From: Planctomycetia bacterium
Lineage (GTDB): Bacteria > Planctomycetota > Brocadiia > Brocadiales > Brocadiaceae
Direction of reading: 5' to 3'
Assembly (NCBI GenBank): GCA_015075005.1
Contig: JABTVC010000002.1
Span: 1,098,259-1,162,258, forward strand
DNA: 64,000 bases
The notes below the pieces were generated by a model. That model was not told where the DNA came from, searched no databases, and was given only the letters and a program-made list of their open reading frames with translations. Shown one piece after another: positions 8,068-17,695 of this stretch. The position numbers and the translations under genes are program-made. The number at the start of each line of letters is the position of its first letter. The stretch's first letter is position 1.

Positions 8068-8820
8068 ATGAAAAATGAGTTTTGTAAGGGTATATCATTA
8101 AAAAATCTTTTTGTATGTATGCTTGTTGCGGGGATCACGTATTGTATTTCCCCTTGTGGACTTGCCCACGCAGAGGGGCAAACGAAATATAGCAAGGATT
8201 TTTTTGATACGGTAGAACCGATAAAGATGAAAGACCCTTTAGCGGTTATTCTGGGGGCGATGGACAAGGGGGAGGTGTTTGCTTTTACGTATGCAGATGC
8301 GGTAAAATTTGCGGGTCATTCTTGTCCGGCAGTTGCTGGTGCCTATAAATCCACGCAGATGGCATTAAGGGCATTGTATGGTGATGAAATACCGGTGCGG
8401 GGAAATATAAAAGTTGCCTTTAAGGGTGATGTCGGTTACAAGGTAAACGGCCCCATCTCGCAAGTAGTGACATTGATTACCGGGGCTGCACCTGAGAGTG
8501 GATTTAAGGGTTTTGGTACGGCTGGGAAATACGGAAGATACAATTTAATGACCTTTGACAGAGATAACGCACCCGATTCCAAGGCAACCTGTTCCATCGT
8601 ATTTCAAAGGGTCGATAATGGGAAAAAGACAGAAGTAACGTATTATGTGGAGTCTGTGCCAGCGAATGAACGTATGGACAAACTAATACCTCTTGTGCTT
8701 TCTGGTAAGGCGTCGGAGGATGAAGCGAAGGAATTTGGTGACTTGTGGCAGGAACGTGTTAAAAAGATTGTCGTCAATCCGCCTGAAGGTACATTTTTAG
8801 TAAGAGCGGTGAAGGAATAG
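8068..8820 (+). CDS. Exported FmdE-like domain protein
   Basis: The open frame extends upstream to 7924, but the best start is ATG 8068 (GAAAGG-type site just upstream; ATG 8059 is also possible). It then begins with a lysine, a hydrophobic core (LFVCMLVAGITYCISPCG) and an AHA cleavage-like site near residue 34, so the product is predicted to be exported. The mature part holds FAGHSCPAVAGAYK, which resembles the GHxCP motif of FmdE (subunit E of formylmethanofuran dehydrogenase) domains that bind metal. Function is unknown. It is transcribed away from mqnA. Confidence 0.55.
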   Translation: MKNEFCKGISLKNLFVCMLVAGITYCISPCGLAHAEGQTKYSKDFFDTVEPIKMKDPLAVILGAMDKGEVFAFTYADAVKFAGHSCPAVAGAYKSTQMALRALYGDEIPVRGNIKVAFKGDVGYKVNGPISQVVTLITGAAPESGFKGFGTAGKYGRYNLMTFDRDNAPDSKATCSIVFQRVDNGKKTEVTYYVESVPANERMDKLIPLVLSGKASEDEAKEFGDLWQERVKKIVVNPPEGTFLVRAVKE

Positions 8821-8996
8821 GTAACAAAACAGCACAATACTTTCGTGACGCATTTTTCATTCTCCCGATTCTTTGGTGCTCTGTTTGGCTGAAAGAATTA
8901 AAAAAAATTGGAATCTTCTTCGTTTTTTTGTTTTAATATCATCACAAAGACAAAGGGAATAGGCAATTTCCTATCATCAGATGCTTACAGGCGGTA

Positions 8997-9863
8997 ATGA
9001 TCATGATAAAAGCTGAAACTAACAAAACCAAAAACCCGGATGAAGATTTACCGTTCATTGCAGATATCCTTCAGTGCCCTTTTTGTCTGGCCAGGATTCA
9101 AATCCAGGAACAAACGGTACGGTGCGTACACTGTAATAAAACTTACCCTATTTACCAGGGCGTGCCGTTCTTTGCCCGCACCGGCTCTGCTGATTCCTGG
9201 GGACAAACACGCGAACAACTTACCAGTGAACCCTACCAGCAAAACTACCAGGAAGTACAGGATGCCCGGGATTACAATCTGAAATACCAAAAATACTTAT
9301 TAAAACGCTTAAGCACCAAACGAGAATACCAGTTATTAAACCAACTTCTGTCCCGGCAAGAACATTGTGCTACCATGCTGGATCTGCCGTGCGGGGGAGG
9401 AAGGTTAAGCCAACAGTTAGCGCCTTTTACTGATTTACTCATTGAAGCAGATATTGCCGTCGGTCAAATTCTCTTTGGGAAAGCAAACTCGCATGTGCCC
9501 ACGCGCCGTATCTGGATGACCGCTTCAGCATTCCATATTCCCTTCCAAAATTCAAGCATCGACGCTATAGTATGCATTCGGCTTTGCCATCATTTGCCTG
9601 CGCCTGCAGAACGCGAGCGGTTACTTTGCGAATTATTGCGGGTTGCGCGGAAATTCGTAATCATGTCCTTCTTTGATTATTATTCGTTTAAGAACACGTT
9701 GCGTCGCATGAGCAGTTGTCTTCGCTACAAAAAACCCAAGAACACCATGACCATCCGGCAGGTTGCGGAAATAGCCAGAAAAAATGGAGGAGAACTGGTG
9801 GCGTGTCCGTCATTAGCGATCATTGGCTCAGGCCATCGCTATGCATTGATTGAAAAAAAATGA
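8997..9863 (+). CDS. SAM-dependent methyltransferase with N-terminal zinc-ribbon
   Basis: A 288-residue protein. Residues about 22-50 form a Trm112-like zinc ribbon (CPFC then CVHC, followed by YPIYQGVPFF). A class I Rossmann methyltransferase follows with motif I MLDLPCGGGRLSQQL at about residue 125, then CIRLCHHLP and a late VIMSFFDYYS strand. The stop overlaps the next start (ATGA), so it is translationally coupled to the kinase-like gene that follows. Together they may modify an envelope glycolipid or glycan, but the substrate is not evident. Confidence 0.7.
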   Translation: MIMIKAETNKTKNPDEDLPFIADILQCPFCLARIQIQEQTVRCVHCNKTYPIYQGVPFFARTGSADSWGQTREQLTSEPYQQNYQEVQDARDYNLKYQKYLLKRLSTKREYQLLNQLLSRQEHCATMLDLPCGGGRLSQQLAPFTDLLIEADIAVGQILFGKANSHVPTRRIWMTASAFHIPFQNSSIDAIVCIRLCHHLPAPAERERLLCELLRVARKFVIMSFFDYYSFKNTLRRMSSCLRYKKPKNTMTIRQVAEIARKNGGELVACPSLAIIGSGHRYALIEKK

Positions 9864-10642
9864 TTCAGACTGAAGTTCACATTCTTGCCTGTAAACCTTC
9901 TTTGAAATTGGTTGATTACACGTTTCGAATTATTTATCCGGAAACATTTTTAAAACAGGAACACAAAGTTTTACTCTGGGAGCAAAATGTTCAGGATGTA
10001 GAAGCGGTTATAAAGGTTTATTGCCATCGCAGTTTTCTGGCTCGTTGGAGGGAAAAAATATTTCAATTTCGTGTAGAGCGGGAATTTGAAGCCTTGTCAA
10101 AGCTGTACCAGGTGAATATTCCCGTTAGTCAGCCGCTGTTTTGGGGATATGGTAATTGCACCCAATTTGGACGCATTGAGGCCTTAGCAATGCGTAAGAT
10201 AGCCAATGTCATTCCGCTCAAAGAGTTTTTGCGAAAAGTCGATAAAAAAACGGATCTGCTGAAGTTTCAAACTCTGTTCCAGCATATACGGCAAATGCAT
10301 GAGGCAGGGATCTATCACGGGGCACTAAGTCCTAAAAATATTCTTGTGACAGCATCTCCTGCGACTCTGCCAACTTTTTACATTGTTGACATGGCGCAAT
10401 CGATTCTTTTCTCCAGGACGATTACGGGGACGAAATTTGCGTGGTATGATTTATTGAATATCACAAAGGGTTTAAAGTTTTATTGTCAGCATGTCGATAT
10501 TCCTCCTTTGTTAGCCCATTACGGGTTTTCAGAAGCAAAAATCGTGGCATTTACCCAGAGCCTGAGCGGATATAATCCAACCAAACATACCCGTAATTAT
10601 TTGCGCGGAGAGTTTCTTTTTCGCCGCTTGTTGGGGAGGTAA
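9860..10642 (+). CDS. Lipopolysaccharide-kinase-like protein with altered catalytic loop
   Basis: A 260-residue protein-kinase-fold protein related to the Kdo/heptose kinases (WaaP/KdkA type). A candidate ATP-binding Lys is in AVIKVY (about residue 53), and the second metal site lies in FYIVDMAQS. The catalytic loop reads HGALSPKN at codons 10316-10339: the usual catalytic Asp of HxD is Ala (GCA at 10322-10324). It may be a pseudokinase or use another residue, unless this base is a sequence error. It starts inside the stop of the methyltransferase gene. Confidence 0.6.
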   Translation: MIQTEVHILACKPSLKLVDYTFRIIYPETFLKQEHKVLLWEQNVQDVEAVIKVYCHRSFLARWREKIFQFRVEREFEALSKLYQVNIPVSQPLFWGYGNCTQFGRIEALAMRKIANVIPLKEFLRKVDKKTDLLKFQTLFQHIRQMHEAGIYHGALSPKNILVTASPATLPTFYIVDMAQSILFSRTITGTKFAWYDLLNITKGLKFYCQHVDIPPLLAHYGFSEAKIVAFTQSLSGYNPTKHTRNYLRGEFLFRRLLGR

Positions 10643-10703
10643 TATTTACGGAAGTCGTTGATTCCTTCCACTGCCCTACTGCCTTACTTCTTTAGGAGCA
10701 AAT

Positions 10704-10865
10704 ATGAGAAAACAAATTGTTCAGACTCGTTTTGGTGTCCTATTTTCAAATGCTTCGCCCCTATACTGTGTGGCAAACATGATAATTGTCGGAATTTTTC
10801 AAAAAATTAAATTGTTACAAAAAAAGTATTTTCCTGCGTATATTTACAAAAATCTGTGCTCCTAA
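10704..10865 (+). CDS. Possible small protein of 53 residues
   Basis: ATG 10704 follows AGGAG at a good distance and opens a 53-codon frame ending just before the proB leader. The product is basic with a short hydrophobic middle (CVANMIIVGIF). No family was recognised and it may be chance. It is the only candidate in the 244-bp gap before proB. Confidence 0.2.
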   Translation: MRKQIVQTRFGVLFSNASPLYCVANMIIVGIFQKIKLLQKKYFPAYIYKNLCS

Positions 10866-10886
10866 TAAAGAGGGCGATTATAGATC

Positions 10887-12029
10887 ATGAAATTAATAGA
10901 CGATATACGAAGGCAGATTTTATCTAAGGTTAAAAAGATTGTTGTTAAGATAGGTACCGGCGTTCTAACAAACGATGATGGGTATTTGGATAAAGCGCAG
11001 ATCAAGAACCTGGCCGGACAGACGGTAGAGTTACATAAGATGGGATACCATGTTGTCGTCGTGAGTTCAGGTGCTATTGGTTCCGGAATGGGGGAGCTTG
11101 GTATTGAAAAAAGGCCCGTTACGCTGCCTGAGTTGCAGGCAGTTGCTGCAGTAGGTCAAAGCAAATTAATCAGTATGTATGACGATTGTTTTAAATTACA
11201 TGGTTATCATGCTGCCCAGATTTTGCTGACCCGTGAAGATTTTGAAGACCGGCAGCGATACCTGAATACCTGTAATACGATCCATACGCTGTTTCAGATG
11301 AATGCCATTCCTGTGGTGAATGAAAACGATACGATTTCCGTAGATGAAATCAAATTTGGTGATAACGACGCACTTTCAGCTTTCGTAACAAACCTCCTGA
11401 ATGCAGAGTTACTGATCATCCTTTCTTCCGTTGATGGGCTGTACGATAAGTTTCCAGCGGGAAAAAGTAAGGCGGCAGTTATCCCTGTGGTAGAAAATGT
11501 TTCAGAGGAGATAAGACAATTGGCCTTTGATTTAAAGACCAGGAGAGGGGTGGGGGGGATGCAGACCAAGCTAGAGGCAGCATCCGTAGTAACCAATGCG
11601 GGAGAGGCCGTTATTATTGCCAATGGAAGGATGGATAGGGTGTTGGAGAGGATCGTGCAGTGCGAGCATATCGGCACCCTGTTTCTGCCCAAAGAAGAAA
11701 AAATGACAAGCCGTAAACGGTGGATAGGTTACACTATAAAGCCGAAAGGAAAGGTGTATGTTGACGATGGTGCACTACAAGCCTTGACAGGGAAGGGTAA
11801 AAGCTTACTTGCATCAGGAATCGTATCGGTGGAAGGTACATTTCATAAAGGGGATATTATTACGATTCTTGGAAAGGGGAATGATACAACTGTTGCGCGT
11901 GGTCTGACAAATTATTCTTCTGAAGAGATTGAAAAGATTAAAGGATGCAGTACCTCTCATATAGCTAAAGTGCTGGGTTATAAGTTATACGACGAGGTCA
12001 TTCACCGGGACAATATGGTAATTTTATAG
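10887..12029 (+). CDS. proB: Glutamate 5-kinase
   Basis: A 380-residue enzyme that phosphorylates glutamate in the first step of proline synthesis. The amino-acid-kinase domain has VVKIGTGVLT near the start, VVVVSSGAIGSGMGELG, VVNENDTISVDEIKFGDNDALSAFV and GVGGMQTKLEAA. The C-terminal PUA domain (about 285-370) includes GKSLLASGIVSVEGTF. Length is typical for the PUA-containing form. No proA is adjacent in this window. Confidence 0.95.
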   Translation: MKLIDDIRRQILSKVKKIVVKIGTGVLTNDDGYLDKAQIKNLAGQTVELHKMGYHVVVVSSGAIGSGMGELGIEKRPVTLPELQAVAAVGQSKLISMYDDCFKLHGYHAAQILLTREDFEDRQRYLNTCNTIHTLFQMNAIPVVNENDTISVDEIKFGDNDALSAFVTNLLNAELLIILSSVDGLYDKFPAGKSKAAVIPVVENVSEEIRQLAFDLKTRRGVGGMQTKLEAASVVTNAGEAVIIANGRMDRVLERIVQCEHIGTLFLPKEEKMTSRKRWIGYTIKPKGKVYVDDGALQALTGKGKSLLASGIVSVEGTFHKGDIITILGKGNDTTVARGLTNYSSEEIEKIKGCSTSHIAKVLGYKLYDEVIHRDNMVIL

Positions 12030-12108
12030 GGATAAGTCTATCACCACAAAGCTGCAAAGTGCTTAAAGAAAGGTATTAAATATCAAACGTCTAACATCAT
12101 GCATTCAG

Positions 12109-14151
12109 CTAAAAAACCTGTCCCTTCTTTATAGTATCTATCATTTCTTTTACCTTTTCCGTCTCGACAGGATCGTGGGTTAATTTCAGCGATTCATGTA
12201 AACAGGAGAGTGCTTTTTTAATGTCCTTTTCGTATTGAAAATAGAGAATGCCTAAATCTCTATAAGCGGAATAATCGGCAGGATTATATTTTATGGCAAG
12301 GTTTAATTCATGTATCGCCTCAATATAAAGACCCTTTCCTGCATAGGCAATACCAAGATTGTAATGCGCATCTCTGTGGTCTGGGTTTAACTGAGTTGCT
12401 TTTTTAAATTCAACAAGCGCCTTGTCTGATATGTCCTTTTTTAAATACACGGCTCCCAGGTTGTTGTGTGCATCTGCATAAGCATCATCAATTTTTAAAG
12501 CTTCCTCGTATTCGACGAGTGCCTTTTCAGAATTCCCAATTTGTTCGTAGGTATTCCCAAGATTATTATGGGAAAGCGGGAAATAAGGATTGTTCGTAAG
12601 CGCTTGTTTGTACGAATCAATAGCCATACCATAGAAGCCTTGTTTGTGGTAGATTGTTCCGAGATTATTATAGGCAAGCGTATTATCATTATGCCGTGTA
12701 ATAGATGCCTTGTATGCCTCGATTGCCCTGTCAACCTGTCCGACTTTCTCATATGCAACGGCAAGATTATAATGGATAAAGGGATAGCTGTAAGGAAAGG
12801 TGAGTGATTTTTTATACAGAAGAATGGCATCTTCATAGCGCTGGCTTTTAAATAAGGTATTGCCTAAATTACTGCATGCACGGGCGCTGTTGGGTTCACG
12901 CTTATAGGTATAAGACCATAACGTGGTATCATCCTGCCACACACCATTCCTGTAAATGACTCCAATCTGCATACCGAGAAGAATTGTGCCAAGAACGATA
13001 AGGAAGCCTTTTCTCTGTGATAGAAAGTTTGCTGAGATACAGCCTGTAACACCGCAGAAACCCATGATGGGTATATATAAATATCTTTCTGCCATACTAT
13101 TTCCAATAGGAATAATGCCAAGCACGGGTAATAGGGTGATGAAAAACCATAGATTAAAGAATGTTATAGGTTTATTATGCCTGTAAAGCCGTATGATGAC
13201 AATAACCGCAGAGGCAATGAATAAGGAGGACAAGATGAATGAGAGGCCGAGATACCGGGAATAAGGTACGCAATAATCTGCATTCAGATTGAGGGGTATG
13301 AATAAAAGTTTTATATATGATGCAACGACTTTTATCATGGTAACGACGTTGCTTGGGGAAACAGTAATGGTTTTAAAGATGTTTTTAAATGTAACGAACC
13401 TGATAAAAAGGTAAAAGCCGGTAACTACAATATATCCGGCATAAAAAAATATCCACATGGCTACCCTTATTAATCCGGGTGAAGTGGATAATGCCTTTAT
13501 TGAATCCTGGCGAACGTATAACAGGTCGAATAAAACGAGAATGATGGGCAGTGTAATAGCCATCTCCTTTGAGAAGAGGGCCAGGCAATAAGAGGCACAC
13601 GAGAGGAAGTAGTAAAAGATAAATCGTGTTGTTGTTTGTTGTAAAGAATTTTCTTTTTGGGAGAACGGCACGCGCACTTTTATAAAGAATATAAATGCAA
13701 GAAGGAAGAAGATAGAAGCAAGGATATCTTCCCGGTAACAAACAGCATTTACCGTTTCTGTAAGAATGGGATGGGATAAGAGGAATAAGGTGGCAAATAG
13801 GGAGACGGTATGGTTTTTACAGATTTTTGTTATGAGACAATAAAACAAAAATACGTTGATGGTGTTCAGTATGATATTAGTAAGGTGATAACCGAGTGGA
13901 TTCAGCTGCCAGATAGCATAGTCGATAAAATATGTGAGCGTTACAACAGGACGATAACTTAACTCCCCTGAAAGGAGTAGATAATCCCGCTGAAACAGCT
14001 TTGATACATTTCCCAGGGATTTAATGAGATAGTTCTCAGTGATTATATATACATCATCATAAACAAAGGTATTGGACAAGGAGTTTATGTACAAAAGGGC
14101 TGAAATAAAGACAATAAGAGGTAAGAATTTTCTGAAATATGCCTGTTTCAT
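12109..14151 (-). CDS. Multi-pass membrane protein with C-terminal TPR array (TMTC/PMT-like)
   Basis: A 680-residue protein. The first 410 residues contain about ten membrane helices, with an early acidic loop (FVYDDVYIITEN, residues about 29-40) of the kind that carries catalytic Asp in GT-C glycosyltransferases, then SYRPVVTLTYFIDY, LLSHPILTETVNAVCYREDIL and MAERYLYIPIMGFCG. From about residue 425 to 670 there are seven TPR units, with consensus ANxLGNTLFKxQRYEDAILLYKKSL. This architecture matches TMTC-like O-mannosyltransferases and bacterial relatives common in planctomycetes and deltaproteobacteria. It converges with proB. Confidence 0.75.
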   Translation of the reverse strand: MKQAYFRKFLPLIVFISALLYINSLSNTFVYDDVYIITENYLIKSLGNVSKLFQRDYLLLSGELSYRPVVTLTYFIDYAIWQLNPLGYHLTNIILNTINVFLFYCLITKICKNHTVSLFATLFLLSHPILTETVNAVCYREDILASIFFLLAFIFFIKVRVPFSQKENSLQQTTTRFIFYYFLSCASYCLALFSKEMAITLPIILVLFDLLYVRQDSIKALSTSPGLIRVAMWIFFYAGYIVVTGFYLFIRFVTFKNIFKTITVSPSNVVTMIKVVASYIKLLFIPLNLNADYCVPYSRYLGLSFILSSLFIASAVIVIIRLYRHNKPITFFNLWFFITLLPVLGIIPIGNSMAERYLYIPIMGFCGVTGCISANFLSQRKGFLIVLGTILLGMQIGVIYRNGVWQDDTTLWSYTYKREPNSARACSNLGNTLFKSQRYEDAILLYKKSLTFPYSYPFIHYNLAVAYEKVGQVDRAIEAYKASITRHNDNTLAYNNLGTIYHKQGFYGMAIDSYKQALTNNPYFPLSHNNLGNTYEQIGNSEKALVEYEEALKIDDAYADAHNNLGAVYLKKDISDKALVEFKKATQLNPDHRDAHYNLGIAYAGKGLYIEAIHELNLAIKYNPADYSAYRDLGILYFQYEKDIKKALSCLHESLKLTHDPVETEKVKEMIDTIKKGQVF

Positions 14152-14577
14152 GATGTAGTCTGTTTTTGGTTTTCTTGGGATTGTAAATTGATTTCTTTTT
14201 TATTTTTGTGAATGAAGAGAACGGATTTAACCACAAAGGTTCAAAGAACACAAAGGAAAAAGTTTAAGGAAGGATTATAAATAAGTTGGAGGAAGATACG
14301 GCTTCAACGTGTACCCTGAAAGGTGTTTTTCCTGGGGTATTTTCTGTTGACAGGTCAGTTATTTCTTGACTCTGGTTCGAGTCGGGAATAAACTCATGGA
14401 TGGGAATAAAATCCAATATCCGTGGCGCCAATCTTGTTTTGATATTCAAACGGGGGAGGTCATTGAATGGGCTAATTATCCGCCAGGAATTCAATATGGA
14501 TTTAAATGTGATAGCAGGATATATGTCGCAGGGACATGTTGCACCGTGTTCATGCCCTTTAAAAGGTAAAGGAGGTA
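14152..14577. other. Intergenic stretch without recognised gene
   Basis: About 425 bp between divergent genes. It contains a CACAAAGG-rich segment near 14230-14260. A plus-strand open frame at 14366-14569 of about 67 codons has no recognisable family. Promoters for the flanking genes must lie here, but none is clear enough to name. Confidence 0.4.
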
Positions 14578-15195
14578 ATGTTTATGGAATATCAATTCTT
14601 GACCGATACATATGAAACCGAGCGAATGAAGACGCTGAGTGTCTGGAGCATGTTTAAGGATGAGGATATGCGTGTCCGTCCACATCCACAAGACAGGCGT
14701 GGAAGAAATGCCCTTGAGCATATGGTGCATCAGTGTATGAGTGAGAACATTTGGTTTCGCAATATGCTGGATATCGATGTTGGTGCCCCACCTTTACCAA
14801 AACAGGAAACACGTTTGGACTTTATAAAACGCTATGCGGAAGATTCAGAAAAACGACTTGCAGCCTTACAAAAGACTGACAAGGCCTGGTGGGAAAAGGT
14901 AGTGCCATTCTTTGACATGAAGCGATCGAGAGCCTGGATCATGACCAGAAGGATTGCACATTCAGCGCATCATCGGGGGCAATTAACGGTGATGTTACGT
15001 ATGTTAGGACGGGAAATTTACAGCACCTACGGACCTTCTGCGGATACCGGCGGCCTGATGATAAACAATGCACCAACAATATATGCTTACCCCAGCATAG
15101 AAGCGCTTATTGAAGGGGAAGCAAAGGGTAGTGCCAAAACCCCGCTGCCAGGACCTGGTGACAAACCATGCACAGAGCGGCCTGACCCAGTGTGA
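14578..15195 (+). CDS. DinB-family protein
   Basis: A 205-residue four-helix-bundle protein of the DinB/YfiT superfamily. The likely metal ligands are in NALEHMVHQC (about residues 42-51) and in the later RRIAHSAHHRGQLTVML. It is preceded by AAAGGAGG close to the ATG (14578 or 14584). Family members are metal-dependent thiol transferases or damage-responsive proteins of unclear substrate. The Pro-rich tail (KTPLPGPGDKP) is unusual. Confidence 0.8.
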   Translation: MFMEYQFLTDTYETERMKTLSVWSMFKDEDMRVRPHPQDRRGRNALEHMVHQCMSENIWFRNMLDIDVGAPPLPKQETRLDFIKRYAEDSEKRLAALQKTDKAWWEKVVPFFDMKRSRAWIMTRRIAHSAHHRGQLTVMLRMLGREIYSTYGPSADTGGLMINNAPTIYAYPSIEALIEGEAKGSAKTPLPGPGDKPCTERPDPV

Positions 15196-15396
15196 ACGTA
15201 AATGGCAGGTGTCTTTCTGTCCATTTCTTTGGACAATCAGCCAGGTAAGGTTGTGTAAGGCATGAGTAGAATCCTGCCGTATCGTCATAAAAATAAAGTA
15301 AAGAAAGTTAATAGGGATTCGCAAAAACCACGGAAAAAAGAAGTTTTTACACAGCACTATTATAATATGCATTTTTACAAAACGGGAGATGTTGAA

Positions 15397-16194
15397 ATGT
15401 CAGAAGAAAAATCGGAAGCGATTTCGTTTAGCCTTCCCTCGAGGGGGTACAGTGAAGGGCCAGCAGGGTTTGACCTCACCAAGGTACGGATTTTAGGAAA
15501 TAAAAGTTTCCTTACCAATTTAATTTCTGCTGTTGTGTTTGGGGTTTCTTATGTAATACCGGAGTTTGCCGGCCGAAATACACTTATGCTGGCCAGTCTT
15601 TTTGCCTTGTCTGGTGCCTTTACGAACTGGCTTGCCATATATATGCTCTTTGAAAGGATACCTGGGCTTTATGGTTCTGGTATTATTGCCCTTAGGTTTG
15701 ATCAATTTAAAGAGAGTCTTCGTTCTCTTATTATGGAGAACTTTTTTACCAGAGAAAATTTTATCAGGGTTGCCCAAAATACGTTACCTCACACCATACA
15801 ACCTGAACTGATAATGGACAAGATTGATTTTGATAAGGCGTTTCGTGGTTTCGTGGCGGTGATTAAAAATTCCTCTTTCGGTGGTATGTTTACCTTGTTT
15901 GGTGGAGAAAAGGTCATTGAACCCATGCGTGAACCATTTAAAAAGGAATTTGAAAGACAGGCATCCGAAATTTTGCGGAATATTGACGTAGCCTCTGTCC
16001 TGCAGAAGGAGACTGATTTTGAAATATTCAGGGCAAAAATAGCTTCTATGGTGGATGCTACAGTAAACGAACTTACACCGCAACGGGTAAAGGAAATCGT
16101 GGAGGAAATGATGCGTACACACTTGGGGTGGTTGGTCGTCTGGGGAGGGGTTTTTGGTGCAGTGATCGGTTTTATCAGCGCTGTGTTTTTTTAA
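15397..16194 (+). CDS. DUF445 family membrane protein
   Basis: The frame is open from 15262, but ATG 15397 (MSEEKSEAI) has GGGAG upstream and removes an unlikely basic leader, giving 265 residues. The family core is clear: GAFTNWLAIYMLFERIPGLYGSGIIALRF flanked by membrane helices at the start (FLTNLISAVVFGVSYVIP and LMLASLFAL) and one at the very end (VVWGGVFGAVIGFISAVFF), with a long helical middle. DUF445 proteins are inner-membrane proteins of unknown function. It lies 15 bp upstream of the sulfite oxidase gene and may share its transcript. Confidence 0.8.
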   Translation: MSEEKSEAISFSLPSRGYSEGPAGFDLTKVRILGNKSFLTNLISAVVFGVSYVIPEFAGRNTLMLASLFALSGAFTNWLAIYMLFERIPGLYGSGIIALRFDQFKESLRSLIMENFFTRENFIRVAQNTLPHTIQPELIMDKIDFDKAFRGFVAVIKNSSFGGMFTLFGGEKVIEPMREPFKKEFERQASEILRNIDVASVLQKETDFEIFRAKIASMVDATVNELTPQRVKEIVEEMMRTHLGWLVVWGGVFGAVIGFISAVFF

Positions 16195-16209
16195 TGCAAA
16201 GGTTGTCAG

Positions 16210-17505
16210 ATGCCCGAAAAAGAATCTGGGGAAATGTCACGCAGGTATTTATTGAAGGCACTCGGAGGAGGAGCTGCCCTGTTGGGTTTGAGCAAGTTGC
16301 CATCGGCCATGGCTCAGGTCTCAGGTCAGGCTATTCAGCCGATGCCAGGTTTTACCGGACCGGATGCTAATCCTTATTGGGGAGCGGTAGGCCCCTTCGT
16401 CATTTACCCTCAGAAACTTCCGTTGATACAGCTTACTGACCGACCGGTCCAGCTTGAAAGCCCCCGGCACTATTTCCTTACTCCGTTCACCCCTAATGCT
16501 GCATTTTACGTACGATGGCATCTGGAAGATATCCCGAATGCCGTGAGCCTTTCCGAGTGGCGGCTTTTTGTGGAAGGGCATGTTGAAAAAACGCTGGCTT
16601 TAACCATGTCCGACCTCATCAAGCGATTCAAGTCCATCTCTATTGTTGCAGTCAACCAGTGTTCTGGCAACAGCCGTAGTCGTTTCCAGCCGCGTGTGCC
16701 TGGTGCTCAGTGGGGAAACGGGGCTATGGGTAACGCCCTCTTTACGGGAGTGCGGCTCAAGGATTTACTGGATGCCGCAGGAGTTAAAGCAGGTTCTCTC
16801 CAGGTACAATTTGAAGGACTGGATAGGGGGAGAGGACAAAAAGATAGTGCCGTACACAGGTATAAAAAATCATTAAATCTGGATGATCCGGTCATCAACG
16901 AATCAATCGTGGCTTATGAGATGAATGGAGAGCCAATTCCCATGTTGAACGGATTTCCGGTTCGTTTAGTTGTTCCTGGCAAATTCTCGACGTATTGGAC
17001 TAAGTCATTAACCTGGATCAGGGTATTGAACGAACCTGATGCGAATTTCTGGATGACGAAGACGTATTGTGTTCCCGATACGCCCCGTGGCAATACTACC
17101 CCAAAGGACGTCAGGGATAGTCTGGTCAAATTGGTTCCTGTTGGGACTATGCCTGTCCGTTCGTTCATTATTATTCCGGATGGATCGGGCAAAATTCCGT
17201 TAGAAATGCCCGTAATTGTGCGTGGCATTGCCTTCAGCGGCTCAGGACGTGTAGTTAGCGTGGAATTCTCTGCCGACGATGGAGCTGCGTGGAGTAAGGC
17301 AAGGCTCGGAGAAGATTACGGACGATACTCTTTCCGCACCTGGGAAGTCACCTGGATTCCAAAACACACTGGCAAGTATGTACTCGCTGTGCGGGCAACC
17401 GACGAAAAAGGGAATACCCAACCTGACGAAGGGGTCTGGAACCCAAAGGGTTACTTATGGAATAGGATTGAACGGCAAGAAGTGATGGTGGATGTATCGC
17501 AGTAG
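16210..17505 (+). CDS. Sulfite oxidase-type molybdopterin oxidoreductase, Tat-exported
   Basis: A 431-residue SUOX-fold enzyme. A twin-arginine signal ([19 protein letters not shown]) starts near residue 9 and ends near AMAQ. The catalytic domain carries the Mo-binding Cys in [12 protein letters not shown], and the C-terminal dimerisation domain has [15 protein letters not shown] and RTWEVTW. Relatives include SorA and YedY-like enzymes. A monohaem cytochrome c gene follows 190 bp downstream, as with SorB, so a periplasmic sulfite:cytochrome c oxidoreductase is the best model. The actual substrate is an inference. Confidence 0.85.
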   Translation: MPEKESGEMSRRYLLKALGGGAALLGLSKLPSAMAQVSGQAIQPMPGFTGPDANPYWGAVGPFVIYPQKLPLIQLTDRPVQLESPRHYFLTPFTPNAAFYVRWHLEDIPNAVSLSEWRLFVEGHVEKTLALTMSDLIKRFKSISIVAVNQCSGNSRSRFQPRVPGAQWGNGAMGNALFTGVRLKDLLDAAGVKAGSLQVQFEGLDRGRGQKDSAVHRYKKSLNLDDPVINESIVAYEMNGEPIPMLNGFPVRLVVPGKFSTYWTKSLTWIRVLNEPDANFWMTKTYCVPDTPRGNTTPKDVRDSLVKLVPVGTMPVRSFIIIPDGSGKIPLEMPVIVRGIAFSGSGRVVSVEFSADDGAAWSKARLGEDYGRYSFRTWEVTWIPKHTGKYVLAVRATDEKGNTQPDEGVWNPKGYLWNRIERQEVMVDVSQ

Positions 17506-17695
17506 TTTAATTGCATAGAATTTTCATTTTATTTATGCTGGTTTCGTGACTATAGCCAGCACAGCAAATAACCATCGGAAGACCTCCCCTTCATCTCCTC
17601 CTTGCGAAGGCGGGGAAAGAGGCGTGGTTATAAATTCATGAGAAATAAGAGTTAGACGATATTTATTTTGATTGCTGACCATAGAAAGGTCTGAG

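Noticed and set aside
14366..14569. 67-codon frame before the DinB gene
   Set aside because: No family pattern and weak start; may be chance in a 425-bp intergenic stretch.
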